From: Agrobacterium fabrum
GTDB lineage: Bacteria > Pseudomonadota > Alphaproteobacteria > Rhizobiales > Rhizobiaceae
DNA: 31,500 bases
Direction of reading: 5' to 3'
NCBI GenBank assembly: GCA_003241215.1
Contig: QFOL01000032.1
Span: 1-31,500, forward strand
A program made the position numbers and the translations under genes. The notes beneath the pieces were generated by a model that saw only the letters and a program-made list of their open reading frames with translations, was not told the origin of the DNA and searched no databases. This document shows, piece after piece, positions 8,537 through 15,689 of the stretch (positions within the stretch are counted from its first letter, which is position 1; every line of letters begins with the position of its first letter).

Positions 8537-8596
8537 ATGCATAAACAGGAATAAACGTGCACGAACATGCATATTCGAGTTTTTGCCGAAGCGCAA
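8537..8596 (-). promoter_or_regulatory. Candidate promoter and operator of the DeoR-type gene
   Basis: On the minus strand, TTGCGC (8596-8591) and TATGCA (8573-8568) are 17 bp apart and could be a promoter. Immediately downstream are three direct hexamers, GTTCGT (8566-8561), GTTTAT (8556-8551) and GTTTAT (8546-8541), starting exactly 10 bp apart. ATGCAT occurs at 8567-8572 and again at 8537-8542, exactly 30 bp apart. Helically phased direct repeats over the transcription start fit an autoregulatory operator, but binding is inferred. Confidence 0.45.
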
Positions 8597-8597
8597 T

Positions 8598-8624
8598 AAA
8601 AAACGCCCGCCTTTCGGCGGGCGT
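8598..8624 (-). terminator. Intrinsic terminator of pyc
   Basis: A perfect 9-bp GC-rich stem (8603-8611 with 8616-8624) has a 4-base loop. On the minus strand it is followed by a run of six T's (8603-8598). It lies 31 bp past the pyc stop codon. Confidence 0.9.
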
Positions 8625-8654
8625 CTGTCACTCTGTCGAAGGGTCTATATGCGC

Positions 8655-11600
8655 TTATTCCGCGTAAGCGATCAGCAAATCCTTCGCGTCGATCTGGTCA
8701 CCGGGGCGCACGAGAACTTCAGCGATCTTGCCGTCACGTTCGGCGTGCAGCGCGGTTTCCATCTTCATGGCCTCGATGGACAGCAGCACGTCGCCCGCCT
8801 TGACCTCCTGGCCCTGATTGACGAAGACGCGACTGATGACACCTGGCATCGGCGCGCCGATATGGACGGCATTGCCGGGTTCGGCCTTGCGGCGCGCGGC
8901 AGAACCGGAAGCGCCATGGGCACGATCCGGCACCTTGATGCGGCGGGGCTGGCCGTTGATCTCAAAGAACACCGTCACCATGCCCTTATCGTCAGTGCCG
9001 GAGGAGGCCTGATTGACGATAACAAGCGTCTTGCCACGCTCAATATCGGCAAACAGTTCCTCGCCATCTTCCATGCCGTAAAAATAGGCATGGGTGGGCA
9101 GCACCGAAACCGGGCCATAGGTCTCAGCTGTCAGCGCAAAATCAGTGAACACCTTCGGATACATCAGATAGGACGCGAACTCGAAGTCATCGACCTTGCG
9201 CTCCAGCTTGGTCTCGATCACCTTCCGCTCCGCGTCGAGATCGGCATCTGCCAGCAACGAACCGGGACGGACCGTATAGGGCGCTTCGCCCTTCAGCGCC
9301 TTTTTCTGCAGGGCTGCCGGCCAGCCGCCGGGCGACTGTCCAAGATCGCCCTTCAGCATCGACACGACCGATTCCGGGAAGGAGACTTCACGATCAGGGT
9401 TTTCGACATCGGCGACCGTCAGATCCTGGCTCACCATCATCAGCGCCATGTCGCCGACCACCTTGGAGGACGGCGTCACCTTGACGATATCGCCGAACAT
9501 TCTGTTGGCATCGGCATAGGCCTGCGCCACCTCGTGCCAGCGGCTCTCAAGGCCCAGCGAACGCGCCTGTTCCTTGAGATTGGTGAACTGGCCGCCCGGC
9601 ATTTCATGCAGATAGACTTCCGAAGCCGGCCCCCTGAGATCGCTCTCAAAGGCGGCATACTGGTTGCGCACAGCCTCCCAGTAGAAGGAAATGCGGCGGA
9701 TCCATTCGGTATCGAGACCCGTATCGCGCTCCGACCCCGCCAGCGCCTCGACGATGGAGCCAAGGCATGGCTGTGAGGTGTTGCCGGAAAAGGCATCCAT
9801 CGCGGCATCGACGGCGTCGACGCCGGCATCCACGGCCGCAAGAACAGTCGCGGCAGAAATGCCTGACGTATCATGGGTGTGGAAATGGATCGGCAGACCG
9901 GTCGCCTCACGCAGCGCCTTGAACAGAACCCTGGCGGCAGCCGGTTTCAGGAGGCCCGCCATATCCTTGACGGCGATGATATGCGCACCGGCCTTTTCAA
10001 GCTCGGCGGCAAGGTTGGTATAATATTTGAGATCGTATTTCGGACGTGCCGAATTCAAGAGATCGCCGGTGTAGCAGATGGTCGCCTCGCAGAGCTTGTT
10101 CTCCTCGGCAATCGCGTCCATCGAGACACGCATATTCTCCACCCAGTTCAGGCAGTCGAAGACGCGGAAAAGATCGACCCCGCCCCTTGCTGCCTGACGG
10201 ACGAAATATTTCACGACATTATCAGGGTAATTCTTGTATCCGACGCCGTTCGCGCCACGCAGAAGCATCTGCAGCAGCAGGTTCGGCGCGCCTTCGCGAA
10301 TCAGCGCCAGACGCTCCCACGGGTCTTCCGTCAGGAAGCGCATGGAAACGTCGAAGGTCGCACCGCCCCAGCATTCCAGCGAGAGAAGCTGCGGCAGCGC
10401 CTTGGCGTAAACGCTGGCGACACGGGCGATGTCATGGGTGCGAACGCGGGTGGCCAGAAGCGACTGGTGTCCGTCACGCATGGTCGTATCGGTGACCAAT
10501 ACGCGCTTTTCATTGCGCATCCAGTCCGCAAAACCCCTGGGGCCAAGCTTGTCCAGCAGCTGCTTGGTGCCGTCAGGCGTCGGCGCATCGATATAGGGCA
10601 CGACGGGCTTTGCCGCCTTTTCGGGCGGCCTGGCGCGACCCTTGGTTTCCGGGTGTCCGTTGACGGTCACATCGGCAAGATAGGTCAGAAGCTTGGTGGC
10701 GCGGTCCTGACGCTTGACCTGCGCGAAGAGTTCCGGCGTCGAATCGATGAAGCGGGTCGTATAGGTGTTGTTGCGGAAGCTGTCGTGACCGATGATGGCT
10801 TCAAGGAAGGTAAGGTTGGTCGCAACGCCGCGGATACGGAATTCGCGCAGGGCGCGGTCCATGCGGTTAATCGCCTCATCCGGCCGCGGCGCCCAGGCCG
10901 TTACCTTGACGAGCAGCGGATCGTAGTAGCGGGTGATGACAGCGCCGGTATAGGAGGTGCCGCCATCCAGACGGATGCCGAATCCCGACGCGGAACGATA
11001 GGCGGTGATACGGCCATAGTCCGGAATGAAATTATGCTCCGGATCTTCCGTCGTTATGCGGCACTGCAGCGCGTGGCCGTTGAGGCGAATATCCTCCTGC
11101 TTCGGAACACCCGATTCCGCCGTGCCGATGGCGGCGCCTTCGAGAATATGGATCTGCGCCTTGACGATATCGATCCCGGTCACGACTTCGGTGACGGTAT
11201 GCTCGACCTGAATGCGTGGATTGACCTCGATGAAGTAGAACTTGCCGGTATCGGCATCCATCAGATATTCGACCGTGCCGGCGCCGATATAATTGGTCGC
11301 GGCTGCGATCTTCAGGGAGTAGGCGGCCAGTTCCTGGCGCTGCGCTTCGGTAAGATAGGGTGCAGGCGCACGCTCGACCACCTTTTGATTGCGACGCTGG
11401 ATCGAACAATCGCGCTCGAACAGGTGCACGACATTGCCGTGTGTGTCGCCGAGAATCTGGCTTTCGACGTGGCGGGCACGCTCGACCAGCTTTTCGAGAT
11501 AGACTTCATCCTTGCCGAAGGCGGCCTTCGCCTCGCGCTTGGCTTCCGTCACCTCGCGGGCAAGGTCCTCTTTTTTGTGGATGGCGCGCATGCCGCGACC

Positions 11601-12116
11601 GCCGCCGCCCCAGGAGGCCTTCAGCATGACGGGATAGCCGATTTCCTCGGCCATGCGCTCCACTTCCGCCATATCGTCAGGCAGCGGATCGGTGGCGGGA
11701 ACAACGGGGACGTCAACGGAAATCGCGAGGTTGCGGGCGGCGACCTTGTTGCCGAGCTGGCGCATCGTATCCGCCGTCGGTCCGATGAAGGTGATGCCGG
11801 CCTTGTTGCAGGCCTCCACGAATTCGGGGCTTTCAGACAGCAGACCGTAACCGGGATGGATCGCGTCCGCTCCGGAGAGCTTGGCCACGCGGATGACCTC
11901 CTCGATCGAAAGATAGCTCTCGATCGGTCCCATATCCTTGGCGAGATGCGGACCCCTGCCGACCTGGTAGGATTCGTCCGCCTTGAAGCGGTGCAAAGAC
12001 AGCTTGTCCTCTTCCGCCCAAATCGCAACGGTTTTGATCCCAAGCTCGTTGGCTGCCCGGAAAACGCGGATCGCTATTTCGGAACGGTTGGCAACAAGTA
12101 TTTTCGATATTTTCAA
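8655..12116 (-). CDS. pyc: Pyruvate carboxylase
   Basis: This biotin enzyme carboxylates pyruvate to oxaloacetate with ATP and bicarbonate, replenishing the TCA cycle. The single chain of 1153 residues matches the Rhizobium etli enzyme (1154). The biotin carboxylase domain comes first, with ANRSEIAIR near the N-terminus, the ATP-grasp loop GGGGRGMR and FIEVNPRIQVEHTVTE. The carboxyltransferase barrel follows, with DTTMRDGHQSLLATR, ECWGGATFDV and a metal-binding HFHTHD. The C-terminal biotinyl domain carries the acceptor lysine in EAMKMET. I chose the TTG at 12116 because GGGGAG sits about 6 bases before it and it gives the conserved KISKILVANR N-terminus. The next TTG, 21 bases upstream, lacks such a site. 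A strong terminator follows. Confidence 0.96.
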   Translation of the reverse strand: MKISKILVANRSEIAIRVFRAANELGIKTVAIWAEEDKLSLHRFKADESYQVGRGPHLAKDMGPIESYLSIEEVIRVAKLSGADAIHPGYGLLSESPEFVEACNKAGITFIGPTADTMRQLGNKVAARNLAISVDVPVVPATDPLPDDMAEVERMAEEIGYPVMLKASWGGGGRGMRAIHKKEDLAREVTEAKREAKAAFGKDEVYLEKLVERARHVESQILGDTHGNVVHLFERDCSIQRRNQKVVERAPAPYLTEAQRQELAAYSLKIAAATNYIGAGTVEYLMDADTGKFYFIEVNPRIQVEHTVTEVVTGIDIVKAQIHILEGAAIGTAESGVPKQEDIRLNGHALQCRITTEDPEHNFIPDYGRITAYRSASGFGIRLDGGTSYTGAVITRYYDPLLVKVTAWAPRPDEAINRMDRALREFRIRGVATNLTFLEAIIGHDSFRNNTYTTRFIDSTPELFAQVKRQDRATKLLTYLADVTVNGHPETKGRARPPEKAAKPVVPYIDAPTPDGTKQLLDKLGPRGFADWMRNEKRVLVTDTTMRDGHQSLLATRVRTHDIARVASVYAKALPQLLSLECWGGATFDVSMRFLTEDPWERLALIREGAPNLLLQMLLRGANGVGYKNYPDNVVKYFVRQAARGGVDLFRVFDCLNWVENMRVSMDAIAEENKLCEATICYTGDLLNSARPKYDLKYYTNLAAELEKAGAHIIAVKDMAGLLKPAAARVLFKALREATGLPIHFHTHDTSGISAATVLAAVDAGVDAVDAAMDAFSGNTSQPCLGSIVEALAGSERDTGLDTEWIRRISFYWEAVRNQYAAFESDLRGPASEVYLHEMPGGQFTNLKEQARSLGLESRWHEVAQAYADANRMFGDIVKVTPSSKVVGDMALMMVSQDLTVADVENPDREVSFPESVVSMLKGDLGQSPGGWPAALQKKALKGEAPYTVRPGSLLADADLDAERKVIETKLERKVDDFEFASYLMYPKVFTDFALTAETYGPVSVLPTHAYFYGMEDGEELFADIERGKTLVIVNQASSGTDDKGMVTVFFEINGQPRRIKVPDRAHGASGSAARRKAEPGNAVHIGAPMPGVISRVFVNQGQEVKAGDVLLSIEAMKMETALHAERDGKIAEVLVRPGDQIDAKDLLIAYAE

Positions 12117-12222
12117 GACGGTCTCCCCACACGCCAAAACAAAATTTCTGCTGCACTGCGGAATTAAGCAGCAAAACCCGGTCTTGGAAAGGGCAATTCG
12201 GGAGAGAACCGTCCTGTCGCCG

Positions 12223-13008
12223 TTAGCTCAGCAGACCATGACGAAAAGCGAGTGCGACGGTATGCTGCCGGTTCTTGGCGTTGAAACGCCGCTGGATTCC
12301 GTTGATATACCAGTCGACCGTGTGGTTGGAGATCGATAGCTGGCGTCCGATTTCAGTGGAGGTCATGCCATCCGCCATCAGCGTCAAAACCTCCATTTCG
12401 CGCTTCGTGAGCTCGAGAGCGGAAACATCAGGCGCATTGGTGAAGCCATGAGCCTGCCCGGAAAGATCGAGCAGGCGCCAGAAGACGGCGCGGGTGGCGG
12501 CGTCCAGAAGCTCGACCTGCAAAGAGGGCAATTGCCGATCCTGGCCGCCAATGAAGACCGCGCCGATGAAACCCGCGCGGCCGTGGACGGGAAAGGCGTA
12601 ACCGCCCTGCAGACCGTACCGGCCGGCATCGTGAAAAAACACGCTCGCCCTTTTGCGATGCATCGCACGCGGCAGGCCCTCAAGCGCCTCCTTCCACTGA
12701 AACGGCTTGTGCACCATGCCGATCACCTTACGGACGGGATCGACGAGGTTATATTTCTTGGCCCGATAGACCTCCAGCCAGCCTTCGGGCAGATGTTGTG
12801 CGAGAACCTGACCGGTTGAGGCGATCTCCCCGGTCATCCGTCTGCTGACGAGAAAATATTCGAAACCATATTCGCGAATGAGCATTGCAAATTCGGAGCG
12901 AACGCGGTCGGCGCTTCCTGCCTGGTAACACGCGGAGATGAAGTGAAGAATATCATGCATAAAGACACGGGGTCCGGAGCTTGGCTTGAAGGAATGACAC
13001 GAGGACAT
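12223..13008 (-). CDS. LuxR-family regulator with AHL-binding domain (LuxR solo)
   Basis: This is a 261-residue predicted quorum-sensing type regulator. The N-terminal autoinducer-binding domain (about residues 20-180) keeps the residues that are nearly invariant in TraR and LuxR: W77, Y81, D90, P91 and W105, with spacing identical to TraR W57, Y61, D70, P71 and W85, and a glycine near 135. The C-terminal GerE helix-turn-helix spans about 198-258, with LTKREMEVL and TSTEIGRQLSISNHTVDWYI. No luxI-type synthase is in the window, so it may respond to a signal made elsewhere or by other cells. It precedes pyc on the same strand by about 105 bp and is divergent from chvA. The start is uncertain: ATG at 13008 is shown, and ATG at 12960 is possible. 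Confidence 0.85.
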   Translation of the reverse strand: MSSCHSFKPSSGPRVFMHDILHFISACYQAGSADRVRSEFAMLIREYGFEYFLVSRRMTGEIASTGQVLAQHLPEGWLEVYRAKKYNLVDPVRKVIGMVHKPFQWKEALEGLPRAMHRKRASVFFHDAGRYGLQGGYAFPVHGRAGFIGAVFIGGQDRQLPSLQVELLDAATRAVFWRLLDLSGQAHGFTNAPDVSALELTKREMEVLTLMADGMTSTEIGRQLSISNHTVDWYINGIQRRFNAKNRQHTVALAFRHGLLS

Positions 13009-13296
13009 GGTCCCGCGATGACGTCATGTTACTCGGGCGCCGGTCGTTTGAGATTGAACATATCGTCGTTAGCAATCCCTGAAACGAAGATGCGAAATCT
13101 TGTGACGGCAGGTCCCGGGAAACATCGGGTTGGGTTTTTTCGGTTCGCACGCGCGGTCAATCTGTTAAGCCGCCATTCAGACAGAAAGAGCGATAATTAC
13201 ACAAAATTCGTCGTCTCATGCAACCTTGCTAAAGTAGCATAACGTTGAGGACGAACCACAAACCGCTTGAAAAGACGCCCGGACTGGATTGAAAAT
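13009..13296. other. Divergent control region between the LuxR gene and chvA
   Basis: These 288 bases carry no convincing gene. A 10-bp palindrome ATGACGTCAT lies at 13018-13027, about 10 bases from the annotated LuxR-gene start, and could be an operator. GATAAT at 13192-13197 resembles a -10 box for chvA, but I see no good -35 partner. GAGG at 13247-13250 is too far from the chosen chvA start to serve as its ribosome-binding site. Nothing here resembles a classical lux box. Confidence 0.4.
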
Positions 13297-15066
13297 TTGA
13301 CCTTGTTTCAGGTTTACACACGCGCTCTGCGCTATCTGACCGTTCATAAATGGCGGGTGACGGTGGTCGTCATCGCCAACGTCATTCTTGCAGCGATCAC
13401 CATCGCCGAACCGGTGCTGTTCGGCCGGATCATCGACGCCATCTCTTCCGGCACCAATGTCACGCCCATTCTCATTCTCTGGGCGGGTTTTGGTGTCTTC
13501 AACACTATTGCTTACGTGGCGGTCGCCCGCGAGGCCGACCGGCTGGCCCATGGCCGGCGCGCGTCGCTGCTGACGGAAGCCTTCGGGCGCATCATCTCGA
13601 TGCCGCTTTCCTGGCACCATCAGCGCGGTACATCCAACGCCCTGCACACCCTGCTGCGCGCTAGCGAAACGCTGTTCGGCCTCTGGCTCGAATTCATGCG
13701 CACGCATCTCGCAACCTTCGTTGCGCTGGTGCTGCTTGTGCCGACCGCCATGTCCATGGATCTCCGCCTCAGCTTCGTTCTGATCGGCCTTGGCATCGTC
13801 TACTGGTTTATCGGCAAATGGGTGATGGGCCGGACCAAGGACGGCCAGGCTTCGGTCGAAGAGCATTATCACAGCGTTTTTGCCCATGTGAGCGATTCCA
13901 TCAGCAACGTCTCGGTGCTGCACAGCTACAACCGCATCGAGGCTGAAACGAAGGCGCTGAAATCCTTCACCGAAAAACTCTTGAGCGCGCAATATCCGGT
14001 GCTGGACTGGTGGGCTTTCGCCAGTGCTCTGAACCGCACGGCCTCCACCGTTTCGATGATGATCATCCTCGTCATCGGCACCGTGCTGGTGAAGAACGGT
14101 GAACTGCGCGTTGGCGATGTCATCGCCTTCATCGGTTTCGCCAACCTCCTGATCGGCCGTCTGGACCAGATGCGTCAGTTCGTGACGCAGATTTTCGAAG
14201 CCCGCGCCAAGCTCGAGGACTTCTTCGTGCTGGAGGATTCCGTCAAGGAACGGGAAGAACCGGGCGATGCCCGCGAATTGTCGAATGTCTCCGGCACCGT
14301 GGAGTTCCGCAATGTCAATTTCGGTTTCGCCAACACCAAGCAGGGGGTTCACGACGTCTCGTTCACGGCCAAGGCCGGTGAGACCATTGCGATCGTCGGA
14401 CCGACAGGCGCCGGCAAGACCACACTGATCAACCTTCTGCAGCGTGTCTACGATCCCGATTCCGGCCAGATCCTGATCGATGGGACCGATATTTCGACGG
14501 TGACGAAAAATTCGCTCCGCAACTCCATCGCCACGGTGTTTCAGGATGCCGGCCTGCTGAACCGCTCCATCCGCGAAAACATCCGCCTCGGCCGGGAATC
14601 GGCAACGGATGCGGAAGTGGTGGAGGCAGCGGCAGCGGCAGCGGCGACGGACTTCATCGACAGCCGTATCAACGGCTATCTGACCCAGGTGGGTGAACGC
14701 GGCAACCGCCTGTCTGGCGGTGAGCGCCAGCGTATCGCCATCGCGCGCGCCATTTTGAAGAACGCCCCCATCCTGGTTCTCGACGAGGCGACCAGTGCAC
14801 TGGACGTGGAAACCGAAGCCCGCGTGAAGGACGCCGTGGATGCGCTGAGAAAGGACCGTACGACCTTCATCATCGCCCATCGGCTGTCGACGGTCCGCGA
14901 TGCCGATCTCGTGCTGTTCCTCGATCAGGGCCGGGTCATCGAGAAGGGCACCTTCGACGAATTGAGCCAGCGTGGCGGGCGTTTCACCTCGCTGCTGCGC
15001 ACCAGCGGCCTGCTGACGGAGGATGAAAGCCAGCAGCAGCCCCGGCCAAAGGCCATAGCCTCCTGA
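13297..15066 (+). CDS. chvA: Cyclic beta-1,2-glucan ABC exporter ChvA/NdvA
   Basis: It exports cyclic beta-1,2-glucan from the cytoplasm to the periplasm. It is a half-transporter of 589 residues and probably works as a homodimer. About six membrane helices lie in the first 300 residues, including VTVVVIANVILAAITIAEPV near the N-terminus. The ATPase domain has Walker A GPTGAGKTT (368-376), signature LSGGE (472-476), Walker B ILVLDE (492-497) and an IIAHRLS H-loop. The sequence is essentially the ChvA protein known from Agrobacterium. The TTG at 13297 is chosen because it gives the known N-terminus MTLFQVYTRAL; a TTG at 13267 would add ten residues. GGA about 10 bases upstream is a modest ribosome site. 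Its partner enzyme is encoded by chvB, convergent and about 600 bp away. Confidence 0.96.
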   Translation: MTLFQVYTRALRYLTVHKWRVTVVVIANVILAAITIAEPVLFGRIIDAISSGTNVTPILILWAGFGVFNTIAYVAVAREADRLAHGRRASLLTEAFGRIISMPLSWHHQRGTSNALHTLLRASETLFGLWLEFMRTHLATFVALVLLVPTAMSMDLRLSFVLIGLGIVYWFIGKWVMGRTKDGQASVEEHYHSVFAHVSDSISNVSVLHSYNRIEAETKALKSFTEKLLSAQYPVLDWWAFASALNRTASTVSMMIILVIGTVLVKNGELRVGDVIAFIGFANLLIGRLDQMRQFVTQIFEARAKLEDFFVLEDSVKEREEPGDARELSNVSGTVEFRNVNFGFANTKQGVHDVSFTAKAGETIAIVGPTGAGKTTLINLLQRVYDPDSGQILIDGTDISTVTKNSLRNSIATVFQDAGLLNRSIRENIRLGRESATDAEVVEAAAAAAATDFIDSRINGYLTQVGERGNRLSGGERQRIAIARAILKNAPILVLDEATSALDVETEARVKDAVDALRKDRTTFIIAHRLSTVRDADLVLFLDQGRVIEKGTFDELSQRGGRFTSLLRTSGLLTEDESQQQPRPKAIAS

Positions 15067-15090
15067 GGCTTTGGCTGACGGAATGAAGAC

Positions 15091-15125
15091 AAGGGCGGAC
15101 AGCATGCTGTCCGCCCTTTTTCTTT
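15091..15125 (+). terminator. Intrinsic terminator of chvA
   Basis: Bases 15091-15118 form a perfect 28-base palindrome that folds into a long GC-rich stem around an ATGC-type turn. T-rich sequence continues to 15125. It lies 25 bp past the chvA stop and may also end the convergent small gene, although the T-run on the minus strand is poor. Confidence 0.92.
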
Positions 15126-15157
15126 GTGCGCCACCCGAGGATCGTGACAACAGGTCG

Positions 15158-15403
15158 TTATCGGAGAATTCCGGTCAAAGAACTTGCCAGCCAGAAATCA
15201 ATCTGCCCGAATGGAAGGACATTTCCCAGAAAGGCGACAATACCTGCGGCGAGATTGGTCAAGAAAACTCCGAGCACGACGCCAAGCGCTATCCCAACGC
15301 TGGTCTTCCGTGGGTAACGCGCCAACCAACACGACAATGCCAGGGAAAGAATGGCGAGCAACACCATCAGTGCAAGTTCTGTGAAAGATGCACGGAATTG
15401 CAA
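15158..15403 (-). CDS. Small two-helix membrane protein between chvA and chvB
   Basis: I do not recognise this 81-residue protein. Two hydrophobic segments, about residues 7-29 and 36-62, are joined by a short basic loop (ARYPRK), so it is probably an inner-membrane hairpin. The start is TTG at 15403, with a strong AAGGGGG ribosome-binding site 5-6 bases upstream. An ATG at residue 13 would lose part of the first helix. The gene has its own upstream region of about 220 bp after the chvB terminator and is on the same strand as chvB. Its position between two glucan genes is suggestive, but function is unknown. Coding status is supported by the ribosome site and clean membrane topology. Confidence 0.65.
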   Translation of the reverse strand: MQFRASFTELALMVLLAILSLALSCWLARYPRKTSVGIALGVVLGVFLTNLAAGIVAFLGNVLPFGQIDFWLASSLTGILR

Positions 15404-15623
15404 GGTACCCCCTTTCCAATCGGCCGATCACTGACAGCCGCTGTTTTTCCCGAAAAGATAAACGACAGGTTAGACCGGGCGACCCGGCACCGCACCATCA
15501 AAGCCATCGCCGGGATGACCCTATCTCGGTGCTGCGGCAGCTTCCAGCCAATCCTGCGAAGGAGACCGGGCTTCCGTGCCATGATTCCACCGGTATACCG
15601 AGTCGGAGGTCCGGGCAGCCCCA
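15404..15623. other. Intergenic region upstream of the small membrane protein gene
   Basis: About 220 bases lie between the small membrane protein gene and the chvB terminator. A 10-bp palindrome ATCGGCCGAT (15419-15428) sits just upstream of the small gene's ribosome site. An 85-codon minus-strand reading frame crosses the region, but its composition is basic and proline-rich, and it overlaps the better-supported small gene. I see no clear promoter. Confidence 0.35.
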
Positions 15624-15659
15624 TAAAAATTCAGGCCCCCGCGTCACCGCGGGAGCCTG
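15624..15659 (-). terminator. Intrinsic terminator of chvB
   Basis: A 12-bp stem (15648-15659 with 15632-15643, one G-T pair) has a 4-base loop and is followed on the minus strand by AATTTTTA. It begins 31 bp past the chvB stop codon. Confidence 0.92.
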
Positions 15660-15689
15660 AGTTTAAAGGCGAACGGAGACCCGATCGTC

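Noticed and set aside
9873..12167. Long plus-strand open frame (764 codons) opposite pyc
   Set aside because: It is antisense to a gene with full family motifs. Stop-free antisense frames are common in high-GC codon-biased DNA, and the translation has no recognisable domain.
12221..12240. GTTAGCTCAG sequence reminiscent of a tRNA D-arm start
   Set aside because: It lies at the 3' end of the LuxR gene. No acceptor, anticodon or T-arm can be folded around it.
13110..13140. CCCG/CGGG hairpin followed by a T-run in the chvA upstream region
   Set aside because: The stem is only four pairs and is separated from the T-run by five bases, too weak to call a terminator or attenuator.
13216..15150. 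Long minus-strand open frame (644 codons) opposite chvA
   Set aside because: It is a mirror of the chvA codon pattern, with low-complexity His-, Asp- and Arg-rich translation and no family match.
15367..15624. 85-codon minus-strand frame between chvB and the small membrane protein gene
   Set aside because: It begins in the T-tract of the chvB terminator and overlaps the start of the better-supported small gene. Composition is unconvincing.
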